Assembly (NCBI GenBank): GCA_965112735.1
Contig: OZ218956.1
Coordinates: 682,001 to 746,000 of the forward strand
DNA length: 64,000 bases
Source: Phaeosaccion multiseriatum
Taxonomy: Eukaryota > Ochrophyta, other classes
Direction of reading: 5' to 3'
The notes below the pieces were generated by a model. The model did not search any database and was not told the DNA's origin. It saw only the letters and a list, made by a program, of their open reading frames with translations. The translations under genes and the position numbers were made by a program. Position 1 is the stretch's first letter, and every line of letters starts with the position of its first letter. Below, one piece after another: positions 1 through 11,738 of this stretch.

Positions 1-387
1 CACCCTTTGCCGTGCCTCTCTTGCTCTAATCTGCGAGTAGGCCCCCTTCCACACGGGGCCCTTGGCGAGAGACATACACAGAAGCCATGATACATGCGCA
101 CAGTTCCCACCTGAGATGTGGCTAGCCAAGCACAAAGCCGCCGCCAACACAAATCCCTGCGATGCACTCATGATTGGCAAGGGTTCAGGTGCCTCGCGCC
201 TCTTTCCTGCTCTGCTTCTCTTGTGACTGAACGATCGACAAAATCTGTTTCGTGTTTCGGCGGCTCTGCATCAACTATATCGACTTGGGGCAAACCCCAA
301 TCACGTCCAGAAGGCAGCCGATGGCTTTCCTTGTTCCCTCTTTCCTCTTTCCCTCGTGTAGCCCGAAGATCTCTCTCACGGGCGGGC
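1..387. other. Region upstream of the RABL6-like gene
   Basis: No gene is supported here. Open frames exist on both strands but they have no recognisable domain, run straight through the first exon of the GTPase gene, and do not join to other exons. The stretch presumably carries the promoter and 5' UTR of the following gene and perhaps the end of a neighbour outside the window. Confidence 0.5.
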
Positions 388-3300
388 ATGGGAAACGTAG
401 CGGGTGTGGAGGAGGCTCCCTCCCACCAGCAGAATGAGGGATATGCCTCCAATGTGAAGCTGATGGACAAAAACATTAGGTGTGTTGATATCTGTATCTC
501 TCTGCTCCCTCCCATGCCTCACTTCCTCGTGATCCCTCCTTCAGGCGCAAGCTCCGGGCAGGGGTACAGTACAACATGCGCATCCTAATCCGAGGGGCGC
601 GTGGGACGGGCAAGACTGCTCTGTGGAGGAGGCTGCAGGGGGAGCGCTTCGTGAAGAAGGTCCGTCGAAGGCGGGGAGCATCCCTTTCTCTCTGTCCCTC
701 TCTCTCCTATTCATTTCATGCCGCTTCTCTGGACTCTCTCACTCCGAGCAGTACCTCCCCACCGCGGAGATTCAGACGACGACCATAAACTGGGCCTTCC
801 GACACACAGAGGAGGCTGTCAAGGTAGAGGTGTGGGACGTAGTCGACCAGGGCTTCAGTCCAGACGAGTACAGCAAGCAGGAGGAAGGCGGGTCGTGGGA
901 CGACAGAATGGCTGGGCTGCCGGCAGGTCCGTCGTCTCCTCGCCGCAGAAGAGAGAGAAGCTTGGTCCGGAGCGATGCAGAAACGAAAGCCCCCAACCCC
1001 TCTCCCTTCTCTCTCTCTCTCTCTGGATGACTGACAGGCGCTCTTCACGGCCACCAGTCCCGCAGCATCGCCCCCTTGGACGCGTCTGTCGTTGATGTGT
1101 ACAGAAATGCGCACGCGGTCATCTTCATGTGAGTGCGTTGAAGGCAGAAGGAGGGATGTGTCTCCAGCTTTGCCTCAAGCCCAGCCTCCCCTTCCCCCCT
1201 CCCCTGCTGCCGCCCTCCCTCCCCAGGATCGACCCATTTGATCAGTCCTCCTTATTGCATGCGGCGGGGGGCCTGGTGGACGTGCCTGACGACATGCCCA
1301 TTGTGCTGCTGCTGAATTTCAAGGTTAGAGGAAGGGAAGGTTAGAATTTCCATCTCGTCCGACAAATAGTGGGGGCATTCACTCACGCTTTGTTTGGTTT
1401 GACCCGTCGGGGCAGGACAAAGTCGCTGCTTGGGCTAGCTCCGGCGGAGAGGCATGCGACGGGAGCAGTCCAGAGGTAAAAGGCGAGGGGGGAAGGGCGT
1501 AGGGCCGTGATTTTGAGAGGAAGTCGAAGCAAGAGCTGTGTGTGCTGACAAGAGTTGTGTGTGAGTGTGTGGTCTGGTGTAGCATGTGCGGCGCGTCGAT
1601 GTCGAGGTCGTCCTTTTGCCAGTCTGTTGCCTCTCTGCTGCTTGCTCGATCCATACCGCCTTTTGCCAGTCGGTTGTTGCGCACCGGCTGATTGATTCCT
1701 CGGTCCGTGTCCTCCCTTTGGCGGGGGGGTGGGCAGGTGAGCCTGGCGGACGTTCAAGACCTCGTGAACAGCAAACAGGCCGAGGACCGCAACGAGGCCA
1801 GACAGCGGCACGTCACGGCCTTTGACTGCTCCATGAGGGACTGCTTCGGACTAAGGGTAAGGCGGTGGAGATGGGCACCGGCGTGGGGGGCACGCAAGGT
1901 GCCCACCATGATGCCCAAGACACCCAACAAGGTTGTCTAAGATGCGGCTTTTGTAGACGTAACTCTGCTTTGTTTTTGTTCCGTCTTGTCCTCTGTCCTC
2001 GTGTGTGACCAGATACTGTACGAGTACCTGAACATCCCCTTCCTCATGCTCAAGACGCGCAGTCTCGAGCAGCAGCTGGAGCAAACCGCCTCGCTGCTCT
2101 CCTCCAGCAGCGAGGACTGGCAGGATGCTGTGCTGGAGCAGCACGACTACGCTGCTCACGTCAGTCACTTGCCGAGTGCGAGAGGGAACGCGACAGCTGC
2201 CACAGGTGCCATGGCGGGGCGGGGGTGTCGGACGCCATTCCTCGCGTGCACTGGTGGGCCTCCATCTCAACCCCACTCCTCCTCCCCCTATTGTCTGCCT
2301 ACCGGCCTGTGTCCACAACCTCTTTGTCTCTTGCACCGACCCCGCAGGGCTGTCCCACCGGGAGGAATCGTCGCGTCACAGTCATAGTCACAGCAACGAA
2401 GGGTCTCCGCCGAGGGCCCAGGTGCGTCGCGGGAGGGACGAGACAAAGGGTGTGTGTGTGCGTGCGTGTGTGACCTTACCACCGGGTGGCAATCCTCTCC
2501 CTCGCCGTTCTGCATTGCGTTGCGGTACTGTCTTGCAGGAGCATCAAGAGGAGCTCAGAAGAGCTCTGCAAGCACAGCAGCGGGAGGAAGAAGAGGGCAC
2601 GACGGGGACAGCAACAGGGTCAAAGAGGGGGAAGGAAGGGGAGAAGAAGAGGGCCAAGAAGGATAAGAAGGAAAAGAAGCGAAAGAGCAAAGGGGGGCTG
2701 GGCGGCAGCAGCGAGCAATCGGGAGGGGAGGCTTCTCGGCGCTCTGTCAAGGGGGCCACTGTCGGTACTACTTCGGAGGAGGCGGCAGGAGACTCAAGCC
2801 GCTCAAGACACAGACCTGCGGTAAGTAAAGCTTGGAGAGTGCTTTGAGTTTTCGTGCTCTCTGTCTGCCATTCACCCACACACACACTAAAACTAGGCAA
2901 CCCCCAATGGGTGCCCTTCCCTTGGACTCAGCGCTCTGCAAAGGAGGAGTTGGACGACTTCTTCGCAGAGGAGAATAGCGAAGGGGAGGGCGGAGGAAGC
3001 GGGGGAGGGCGGAGACAGGGGGGCGAGGGGAGGCAGGGAAGAATGAGCGAGGGCCATGGCGGACGAGAGAAGAAGGGAAAGAAGGGGGGCGAGGCGAAGA
3101 GGGGAGGTCTACCTGCTGAGAGGAAGCGCGTGGATGACAACAGCAATGACGGTGGTGGCGATGATGATGAGGGCTTGCCTGTGTATCGGCCACTTAAGAG
3201 GGCCATGGCAGGCTCAACGAAGGTGGAGAACCAAGCGCAGACAAGCAAGCAAGGAGGACAAGAGGCAAGCAAGCAAGGAGGACAAGAGGCAAGCAAGCAA

Positions 3301-4539
3301 GGAGGACAAGAGGCAAGCAAGCAAGGAGGACAAGGGTCGCTCGAGAGAGCGGTCAAGCAAGCTGCCTCGCCGCAGAGAAGAGAGAAGGAGAGGGAGAAGG
3401 AGGGGGGAGAGGAGGAGGAAGAGAAAGAGGAGGAGCAGGCGAAGGAGGAGCAGGAGGAGCAGGAGGAGCAGCAGGAAGAGAAGGAGGAAGAGGTACAGGA
3501 AGAGCAGAAGGAGCAGGAGGAGGAAAAGGAGCAGGAGGAGGAGGTGGCTGAGCCCAGCGGTACCTCGCCTGAGGGCTTTCCAACAGAGTCTCAAGATGCT
3601 ATAGAGGTTGAAGCGGCAGCGGCCCCTCCCTCCCCCCCTCCCGCGGGTGCTGAAGGCAAGGAGCACGAAGAGGAGGTGGAAGGCGATCCATGGATGGACG
3701 GGGCCAACGTCTCTGGTGGAGGTGACGGGCAAGATGAGTCGTCTACAGCAGGGCTGGAAGAAGGAGAATCAGAAAGAGACGAAGACGAAGGAGAAGAACA
3801 CATCGCAACCGATGATGGAGGCAAAGCACAACATCAGCGTCATCAGAAAGTAGAAGAACATGAACAAGTAAAAGCAACAGAAGAGGGAGAAGTGGCACAA
3901 GCAGAAGAGGCAGAAGAGGCAAGAGGGGCAGGAGGGGGAGCAGGAGGGGCAGTCGAGGGCGGACAAGGCATGCAAGGGGAAGGAGAGGAGGGCCAAATAG
4001 AAGAAGGGGCAGGGGAAGACTCCAATGCGGCTTCAGCTCATGCCGAGTTGACACCAGCGGAGGGTGAAGAAGGGAGACAGCCCCAGGGGGAAGCAACGGA
4101 TGGGACTCAGGCTGAGACTCAGCATCAGTGCGATGGCGATGGGGGTGATGATGAGGAGCCGAGGCGCGGGGGTAGGGGTGACAGCGATGGCAGCGATGCT
4201 GCTGCCGTGGACGCAGCAGCAGGGCCACGTGGGGAGGGTACCCAACAAGGCTTACAAGACTCACCAGACTTACAAGACCCAGGCCCCGCTGAGGACGAGG
4301 AGTACGAGCGGGACGAGCAGGAGGAGGAGCAGGAGGACGAGGACGAGGACGAGGAGGAGGAGGACGGTGGGGGGGAGGAGGAGGACGAAGAGGAGGATGA
4401 GGAGGAGAAGAAGAAGGAGGCGGAAGAGCCGAACGAGTCGGAGCTGGCCGTGGCCAAGGAGATTTTGGGGGAGTTCAAGCCCGAGGGGGGAGGGCACATC
4501 GATGACGGATTCTTCGATGACGACTCAGACTCAGACTGA
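388..4539 (+). CDS. RABL6: Rab-like GTPase RABL6 (Parf/RBEL1 family)
   Basis: Exons 388-479, 545-659, 752-926, 1038-1128, 1227-1323, 1416-1475, 1737-1856, 2013-2205, 2348-2421, 2539-2820, 2932-4539 join in frame to 968 residues. The N-terminal GTPase domain (about residues 30-280) has the P-loop RGARGTGKTALWRRLQG, then YLPTAEIQ, the switch region KVEVWDVVDQ, DVYRNAHAVIFM and FGLRILYEYLNIPFL, which follow human RABL6 segment by segment. The long C-terminal half is extremely rich in Glu, Lys and Gly, contains EELDDFFAEE (like the ADELEAFL end region of animal RABL6) and ends with Asp/Ser-rich residues. Animal RABL6 is a nucleocytoplasmic GTPase linked to proliferation; its role in algae is not established. 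The start MGNVAG leaves a Gly2 that could be myristoylated, although residue 6 is Gly rather than Ser/Thr. The family call is secure; function is inferred. Confidence 0.92.
3244..3339 (+). repeat. Coding 24-bp tandem repeat in RABL6
   Basis: Four head-to-tail copies of a 24-bp unit encode the octapeptide SKQGGQEA; the last copy diverges at its end (GS instead of EA). It lies inside the disordered acidic tail, so copy number is likely to vary without harming the GTPase domain. Confidence 0.9.
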
Positions 4540-4881
4540 GCCCAAGCGAACACGCACACTTCAATTTAAGTTTTGAAGTTTTCTTCTTCTCTTCGCATGG
4601 TTCTATTATTGGGATCGACATTGTATATTTCTATCGGTTAACGTCACTACACCGAAACTCAAGAGAGGTGGTTTTCCTTCCAAGAGCCGGGCTGGGGGGA
4701 AGAGAACAGCACGACACCACGACAGACCACTTCTCTGACCATACGCCCGGGGGGGGTCAGGCGGGCGGTGTCTTGCTCCCTCGCTCGCTCTCTCTTGTGC
4801 TCACTCTTGTGACCCCACCCGGCCCCGCCCCTTGCCGCCCCGCCCCGCCCGCTGCACCGCTACACCGCCACGGCCGCTCCA
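4540..4881. other. Convergent 3' intergenic region (RABL6 / aldo-keto reductase)
   Basis: This stretch holds the 3' ends of two convergent genes. The first 120 bp are AT-rich (likely RABL6 3' UTR and poly(A) region); the rest is C-rich. No gene seen. Confidence 0.6.
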
Positions 4882-5608
4882 CTACACCTCAGCAGAGGCC
4901 ATGGTTGGGTCTCTGTATCTGGCGTAAATGTTTTCAATCATGATGAGTGCGGGCTGCGGGATGGGGTCGGCGTTGAGGCTGTCGATGTACTGCTCCAAGT
5001 GCTGCACGTTACGCGGCCCTATGACGGTGGCGCTGACGAGCGGCCTCGTGAAGCACCAGCGCAGGGCCATGTCCTGCAGTGTCATGCCGTTGAGCATGGC
5101 CACCTCTGCCAGATCCTCCACAGCGTCGCTGCACTCGAACGTCTTGTACGCCACCTGCAAGCCACAGCAGTTGGTGGTACAGACCACAGACAGTTGTACC
5201 ACACGGCACAGGGAGAGAGAGAGAAAGGAAGAGACAGAATGAGAAGAAGAAAGAGAGAGCGTCAGCGCAGGTGGAAGGGCCTCCAGTGTGGAGAGGGTCT
5301 CTCTCGCCTCTCTCTCTCCGCCCCTTGCTCCTCGCCTCTGACTCGCACGTACCTGGAAGCCCGGGTACTTGGACAGCCTCGTCTCGTAGCCCAAGTGCTC
5401 CATGAACTGAATGTTCTTACGCGCGTACTTGCCCGTCAGCACGCCGCCCGCCACCGGGCTGTTGGCCAAGAGGGGCAGGCCGGTGCCCAGCTTGGGGGAC
5501 AGCGTCTCCGTGAGGCCCATGTCGAGGCGGGCGCGGTGAAGGAGGTTGTACGTATTGTGTGTCCACAAGATACGCGGGAGGTCGTCCCACTCCGCATGCT
5601 CCAGGAAC

Positions 5609-5671
<63 letters not shown>

Positions 5672-7327
5672 GTGTGTGTGCGTGTGTGGGTGTGAGTATG
5701 TGGGTGGGTGGCGAGAGTGCGGGTATTAGTTATGGATTCCACTTGGCTTGGCTTCCTCTCTCTCTACAAAGGCCTCGCTTTCTTTCTCTCTTGTTTTAAT
5801 CTTACACCTTACCTTCAAGATACCAAACGATGTCTCGTCGCAAACAGCGATGTATCGAATCTTGCCTGCCTCTATCAGCTCCTGAGATGGATGGAAGGTC
5901 ATGAGTAGACACAGAACAGAAAACGTTACACGTGCAGCCTTGCCCTGCCCCTGCTCCCTGCCCCCTTGCTCCTTACCCCCTGCACCCCCATGAGCTGCCA
6001 TCCCTCGCCCTGACCTTACCTGCAGTGCCATGAGCTGCACCTCGAAGTCCACATAGTCCTCCACCTCGTCGCTAAAGTCGTACTGGTCCTCCCCCATGGC
6101 CGGAATGTAACGGTCAGGCCAGTGGAGCTGCAGCACGTCGATGTAATCCTGGCAAGAGAGGGGGGAGGGGCAAGAGCAAGAGAAGGAGGGACGAAGGAGA
6201 AGGGGGCAGACAGGAAAGGAGGGGTTCGTTTGGGGGACAAGAGTCAGGCGGACAACCCGAGACAGGCAGAGGACTGACTCAAGAGAACTGGGTCTAGGCT
6301 GGGCTGCGCTTGCTTACCGTGTCTAAGTCTATCAGCGACTGCTCCACAGACTCGAAGATTTGGTCTCGAGTCAGTGCCGTACCCGCAGAGGGGTCGCTCC
6401 GCAGACCTCCGTACACGGTGCTTCGGCCGCAGACCTAGAGAGTGCACAACAAGGGGAGAGGCACGTGAGTGAGGTGAAGAGAGAGCGGCCGACCTCTTCC
6501 TCTCTCCCTCCCTTCTGCCCTCGACCGCACCTTTGTGCTGATGATGATGTCGCTTCTTTGCTTGGACTTCATCCAGCGCCCAATGATGCGGTGGCTCTCT
6601 CCAGCGTCGTAGTCCATGGGGCTGTAGGGTAAGGGGTAAACCTCTGCCGTATCGATCATGTTGATTCCCCTGCGGATGGAGACACGAGAGACGAGAGCGG
6701 GGCACAGCGGGCAGAGGGGGGAGAGCAGTGAGGGCCTAAGTCCTTTTGCCTCCTTGCGCGCTCGTCAGGAGCCAACCTTTGTCCCTTGAGCCCCTCGTGA
6801 TGGGGGGCTCTCCTTCCACGCACCTCTCGTACGCTTCATCCATGAGCTCTATCGCTTGTTTCTCAGACGTCCTCGACCCAAACATCATCCCTCCGAGAAT
6901 CGCCTGCTCAGCGCAACGCACAAGCAAGGCGAAAGTATAAGAGACAGATGTTGTGTCCAAGCCTGGGTCCTGGACTGTCTGTCGTTGGCATACCCCCCAA
7001 ACCTCACAGCCCAGCAGCAGCCCCGCTCCCTACCTTGGGTATGCGTAGATCTGAATACGGCACGTCGAAATACTTCATCTCCTTGTTCCTTCCCGAAGCC
7101 CCTGCCGCGACGTCCATCCTGAGCGTCGTCGCGGCCTCCTCAGCTCTCCGTCGGTCTCTCCATCCCGCCACCTTGTGCGACAGCGGCCGATTGGCGCTCC
7201 TGCAACCGAGCGAAAGAGCCCCCCTGCTGCTGCCCATTGACAAGGACGGTGCTACAAAAGCATCCACGCGAGGATGCAAGGAGCAGCAGCACGCTAATAC
7301 GGCTGCTGCGAGAGGGGCTCGACCCAT
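4882..7327 (-). CDS. Plastid-targeted aldo/keto reductase
   Basis: Eight exons read from 7034-7327, 6824-6903, 6531-6669, 6318-6434, 6020-6148, 5813-5881, 5353-5607 and 4882-5154 give 451 residues. The N-terminus MGRAPLAAAVLACCC...RVDA|FVAPS is a signal peptide followed by Phe, the ASAFAP-type motif that directs proteins into complex red plastids. The mature protein is an NADPH-dependent aldo/keto reductase with the tetrad visible: Asp and Tyr in MIDTAEVYPLP, Lys in IIISTKV, His in LQLHWPDRY. It also has GGMMFGSRTSEKQA, ANSPVAGGVLTGKY and the C-terminal cofactor segment VIGPRNVQHLEQYID. It is closest in layout to the Tas/YghZ-like branch. The substrate cannot be read from the sequence. An in-frame ATG at 7390 would add 21 residues before the signal peptide; I prefer 7327 because it gives a canonical leader. 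Confidence 0.92.
5611..5692. repeat. GT microsatellite in aldo/keto reductase intron 6
   Basis: An almost pure (GT)n run with a few C interruptions at its right end lies inside the intron at 5608-5812. In the transcript it reads as CA repeats directly in front of the acceptor of exon 7. Confidence 0.95.
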
Positions 7328-7531
7328 CACTCTTGCAGGCCCCCTGATGCAGCGATTCCTATGGAAAAGGGAGAGGCAGCAAAGGGACAAAGGACGCTGC
7401 GGGCTTGCTGAACAGAGAGAGAGATTTGGTTGACATTTGCGTGTGGTCCATAATCGTTACAGTAAGTCAAGGAGAGGGAGACCGGCCCGCCCGCCCCCCC
7501 TCCTTTTCCCCCCCAAAAGGAAAAAGGACCT

Positions 7532-8049
7532 ATGAGCGGGGCCTCGCAGCCGGCGCCGAAGAACACCATGTCGGTACGTGCCAGGTGCTGCTGCTCTACT
7601 GCCTGCGCTGCATAACGTCCCTCCCCCATGCGCATGTGCCCTCCAGGACAGCGATTTCAACTCGGTGTCTCGCTACGGGAAGCTGTTGGACGTCATTGAC
7701 CAGGTAGAGAACGCGATCAAACGTGAGCCGTACTCCCCACGCAGGCCCTGTGATTCAGGGGGGCTGCTGGAGGCACTCTACGGGATTGACGCTGAGTGGG
7801 ACAGCCGTTGAGTGGCACTGACTCTACCCTCACCCTCACTCGCTTGGTCTCTTCGCCTGGACAAAGGACTGGATGGAGGATCAGCTGAGCGACGACGAGA
7901 TCGAGCTTCCCCCGGGCATGCAGCAGCCGGGACGGGATGGGGAGCTAGACGCATCTCAAGACCTGCAGCAGGAGGAGCAGGAGAAGGAGGCTTTCCGGTG
8001 GACGGACTACGCCCTCGACGACCTCAGCGGGGGGAGGGGTGCCAAGTAG
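7532..8049 (+). CDS. APC13: Anaphase-promoting complex subunit 13 (APC13/SWM1)
   Basis: Three small exons, 7532-7573, 7647-7703 and 7867-8049, join in phase 0 to 93 residues. The core SRYGKLLDVIDQ-DWMEDQLSDDEIELPPG followed after an acidic linker by FRWTDYALDDL aligns with human APC13 (DGRILDLIDDAWREDKLPYEDVAIP ... MKWTDLALQYL). APC13 is a small, mostly extended protein that holds together the TPR subunits of the anaphase-promoting complex, the ubiquitin ligase for mitotic exit. The family is usually about 75-100 residues, matching this length. The gene is divergent from the aldo/keto reductase with 204 bp between starts. It is easily missed because no exon exceeds 61 codons; the second donor (CAG|GTAGAG) is fixed by the homology. 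Confidence 0.85.
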
Positions 8050-8801
8050 GAGCTTTTGAGCTTGGGGCGTTTGTGGAGGCCGCAGTGAGTAAACGTGGGG
8101 TGGGGGCCTGAGTCAGTTGCGGGAGGCGGAACCTGGCGTCAAGACGCTCCAATAGTTTCGAGGGAAAGGTGACCCTCCCCACTCCCAAGGCCTTGCTGAA
8201 AACGAAGGGCGAGGTAGCAACAGAGAAATGCAGGGAAAGGCCTTCCACCTCTATGCACAGAGAGGGAAGGACGCCGCCACAGCCGCCCCGTCTCTTGATT
8301 GGGGACGACGTGAGAGCCTCTATGATGGATAGGGGAAACAGCAGAGAGCTTGGGGGTAGCCGCGCCGCAGCGGTCGATTGAGGGAGGCAGTTCTCCTCTC
8401 TGCTCGCTGCCTCAGCGGCAAGAGAAACGTGAGGAAAGCATCGACTCTCACCACTACTCGCACACAGGCTTCGTCCTCCCTCGTTGATTGGTTAACACGC
8501 TGGAAGCAAAGTTGACCAGCAAGGGGATGAAGTGGGCGATCCCTTTTGGTACGTACATACTTGATTCATCTTAGTAACGTTTATGTACATCTGCACAAAG
8601 CAATTTCTCGCGTTGGAGAGAGGACCTCAGGCCCTCACGATGCTTGTCCCCTCCTTGCTAGTGGCCTTGACCTATGCACTCAGTCTCCAGTGCTATCCCT
8701 CCATCGGCCAAGATGGAAATCTGCTGCCCCTGGTGAGCCACAAGCTTCCACTAGCCCCAATTCAACAGGATATCGCTCGCCATGTGGCACCCAAAGTCTT
8801 T
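8050..8801. other. Convergent intergenic region (APC13 / NADAR)
   Basis: About 750 bp with no supported gene. Short open frames occur on both strands but none has a domain, and none has splice partners. The stretch should hold the two 3' UTRs. No tRNA or repeat was noticed. Confidence 0.5.
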
Positions 8802-9365
8802 TCATGCTTCACTGATCTCTGCGTCGGCCTCCTCCCTGAGCGCTTCCCTTACCATCATAAGTGCGACCCCCAGCTTGTTCTCCCCTCTCCACTGGGCCCT
8901 GTCTCTTGCCTTGGTGTTGGTAGGCGCTAGTCCGATACCCCACACACGATCAACAGGCGAGGCCTCCACTATCGTCTTACTTCCCGTGGCGAGAAGAGTC
9001 TCCTTGAGCACGGGGTCCTGAGAGAACTTTGCCATGTTCCCTGCTGCCACAATCTCTACACACTTCTCCTCCCAAACGTGTTGGTTGAAGTTCTTGACCT
9101 CTCTCCCAAGCCGCTTCTGGACTTTAGGGTCTTGAGTCGCCATGATTCTTTCCAGGCATTGGTCATCATTGAAGAGACGAGCCTTGGAGGCCATCATCCA
9201 CTGCTCTGTGTTGTTGTACTCAACGCCATCAATGGTGAAAGGAGCCGGTGTCCACTGAGAGTAGATCGCGGGGGTCTTCCAGAAGAGCACCATGTCTTCT
9301 GAGTGGTAGACGCCAGAAGGGTCAAGCACCAAATCCTCCCGCACCATATTTTCCTTATCCTTCAC
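8802..9365 (-). CDS. NADAR (YbiA/DUF1768) N-glycosidase
   Basis: A single exon of 187 residues covers one NADAR domain. Diagnostic segments are VLFWKTPAIYSQW, the active-site region YNNTEQWMMASKARLF, GREVKNF, WEEKCVEIV, MAKFSQDPVLKETLLATG and VDRVWGIGL. YbiA-type members cut the N-glycosidic bond of reactive riboflavin-pathway intermediates (metabolite damage control), and other NADAR proteins remove ADP-ribose from guanine bases; the sequence does not decide between these. No targeting peptide is seen. The ATG at 9365 follows a purine-rich stretch; a short upstream exon with MALCSKVVK and a GT donor at about 9525 is possible but I found no convincing acceptor. Normal size for the family. Confidence 0.93.
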   Translation of the reverse strand: MKDKENMVREDLVLDPSGVYHSEDMVLFWKTPAIYSQWTPAPFTIDGVEYNNTEQWMMASKARLFNDDQCLERIMATQDPKVQKRLGREVKNFNQHVWEEKCVEIVAAGNMAKFSQDPVLKETLLATGSKTIVEASPVDRVWGIGLAPTNTKARDRAQWRGENKLGVALMMVREALREEADAEISEA

Positions 9366-9639
9366 TCTTCGCTCTTGCCCTTCACTCTTTGATCTTTCTC
9401 TTGCCCTTCTCTCTCTCTCCCTCTCGCGGAGGAGGATGTGACATGGGGGCAGCCGCCAATAGTCTTTTTGTCTTTTATTTTTCGTCTGTTCCGGGAATGT
9501 TCGGATAATGCCAAGGGGTTCTTACCTTGACAACCTTTGAGCACAAAGCCATTTGTGATTTCGATTTCTTCAATAGAGGCTTCAATTCCAATTCTCTTCC
9601 CTTTGTGAGTGACCTGTGAAGCAGAGCAGTGGCGGCATC

Positions 9640-11635
9640 ATGGGCAAGCGGAAGCTCAGCTGCAGCAGCAGCAGTAGAAGCGGCAGTAGTAGCGGCAGCA
9701 GCAGGAGCAAACTTGCCATGATCTCTCTTGTGGTCCTCTCCGTGGTCGCCAAGTTTGCGCATGCCTTTCGGCCTGCAGTCCGAGTGCTTCCTTCCCGAAG
9801 CATGAATGGAAGAGCAGGACTGAGAGTGAAGGCGCAAGAGCAGCAGCAGCAGGAGCAGCAGCAGCAGCAGCAGCAGAAGGAGGAGCGGAGAGGCGACAGT
9901 GGAGGTAAGAAGCGGACCTCCCCCCTCCCTCCTCTCCTTGCTTAGATCTGACGTTATGCTGCTTGCGCATTGCAGTCTCCGAGCATTCCTGGGATCATGT
10001 AATGAAAGCGGTTCGGGAGAGCAGCTGGCCGAACAAAGGGCCTGATGGAGGGGAGCAGGAGCAGCAACCAGTGCATCCAAACTGGCAATCCAAATTCATA
10101 ACTGTGGGCGGCGTGAAGATTCACTACAAGGATACTGGAAAGGCACAGGGCAAGCCCACGCTGGTGATGATCCACGGGCTTGGGGGTTCCACGGCAAGCT
10201 TCGACGAGATTGTGGTGAGTCTATGTATGTACCTTTGGTGAGAGAAAAACGACCTCTCAAATCCTGCCTGCTTGCTTCTCTGCCCCCCACAGCCTGCGCT
10301 CGATGGCCAGGCGCGAGTCATCGCCTTCGACAGGCCGGCGTTCGGCTGGACGGAGAGGGTTCTTCCGCCCGCTTTGTTCGACGACGCGTCGCTGCCGTGG
10401 ACGGCGTGCACCCGCACAGGGGGCGCTAACCCCTACCTCTCTGACTGGGTGTCCCGTGCTCTTTGGACCATGCTGGACCGCCTCGGGATCAAGGAGGCTA
10501 TCTTCGTAGCGCACTCACTGGGTGAGTGACGTTGGTTCTTGTTGCTCGAAGCTCCTTCTCCCTCTGACACCTTTCTGTGGCTTGACCCCTTTTCCTGCAG
10601 GCTCACACGTCGCTTTGCGCGCGGTGGCGCTCAAGCCGGACCGAGTAATGGCTGTGGTGTTGCTCGCCCCGGCTTTGATGGTCAATCCCCTGGAAAGACT
10701 CAACCCCTTGGAACGAGGCGCGGAGGCCGCTGAAGGCACTTTCTACAGCGAGGACGGCGCTCAGGGGCAAGAGCGGCGCGGGGGCGCGGCGGGGGCTCGG
10801 CGAGAGACCGAGCGGCCCTCTCTCACAGCAGCTGCAGCCGGCAGGCTCGGTGACGTGTACAGAATTGCTTTGTTCAATGTAAGCTCTCGAGAGGTTTGGC
10901 CAAGCCGCCCCTTCGCTGTTCTCGCCTTTTTACCTTTAACCTCCCTTCTACTTGTCCTTCTCCGGAGCAGATGTCCGTGCGCGACTTCCGCCTGACCAAG
11001 GCCACTCAGGTGGTGCGGTCCATGACGATGGGGGAGGATCTGATCCGAAAGGTGCAGCGCAACTTTCACGACCCATCCGTGCTGCAGGACAAGCCGCACC
11101 TCGTCAACAAGTACCTCGCCCCTCTGCGCGAGAGGCACTGGGACAGGGGCCTAATGTACTTCTACCGGGCCATCCAAACGGAGGCGCAGGCCGGTGCGTT
11201 GCGAGCGTAGTGCATACATACTCGAGTGGATGGGGAGAGGAAGGGCGGGGCGGGGGATGCCCTGCCCCCCCCCCCTGACTTGTGTCACGCTGACTGAGTC
11301 GCGCCCCTCAGTCTCCGGGCCCCTGACTCTGTCCCCATCTCATCTCGCCTCTCGCCTCAGGCATGTCGCTGCTGCAGGACACCTTGGACCTCTGGCAGGG
11401 GCCCGCCTTGGTCATAACGGGCAGGCAGGATCAGACCATCCCCCTCAGCAACAGCGCCTCCGTGGCCGGCAAATTCGAGCAGGGGCGGCTGCACGTGGTG
11501 GAGGAGTGCGGACACATCCCCATGGACGAGAGGGCCGCGGAGACGAGTTGTGCGCTGGTGAGCTTCATCAACAGCTTCCCGGTCAAGAGCGCGGTCACCA
11601 AGGCGAGCAAGCCCAATGGGCAGCAAAGCCAATAG
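9640..11635 (+). CDS. Plastid-targeted alpha/beta hydrolase
   Basis: Exons 9640-9904, 9976-10214, 10293-10521, 10601-10878, 10971-11193 and 11361-11635 give 502 residues. A hydrophobic stretch MISLVVLSVVAKFAHA is followed by FRPAVR, an ASAFAP-type plastid leader. After a Gln-rich linker comes an alpha/beta hydrolase fold: oxyanion segment MIHGLGGSTASF, AFDRPAFGWTER, nucleophile elbow AHSLGS (Ser; first Gly of GxSxG replaced by Ala), acid in VITGRQDQTIPLS, and catalytic His in EECGHIPMDERA. The full triad is therefore present. Substrate unknown; pheophytinase-like and lipase-like plastid hydrolases share this fold. The start is uncertain: in-frame ATGs at 9616, 9640 and 9718 exist, and 9718 would give the shortest, most canonical signal peptide. 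Confidence 0.88.
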
Positions 11636-11738
11636 CAGCAAAGCCCGTCATCATCAAGGGCCTTATAAATAGAATGAGCACAGCACACCAATGACCCAAT
11701 GTCAATCTCCAACCGTAGCGCCCCACCTGGCTGCTCCG

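Noticed and set aside
118-588. Plus and minus frames of 115-156 residues at the left edge
   Set aside because: They run through exon 1 of the RABL6-like gene in other frames, have no domain, and look like composition noise.
3244-3339. CRISPR-like array of 24-bp repeats
   Set aside because: The units are adjacent without spacers and encode an in-frame octapeptide inside an exon.
7578-7811. Continuous frame ending LLEALYGIDAEWDSR as part of APC13
   Set aside because: Reading on past the CAG|GTAGAG donor destroys the APC13 core; splicing to 7867 restores DVIDQ-DWMEDQ, which matches the family.
8583-8930. Possible secreted small protein (hydrophobic start MLVPSLLVALTYALS)
   Set aside because: It overlaps antisense the conserved end of the NADAR gene, has no matching splice sites and no conserved motif.
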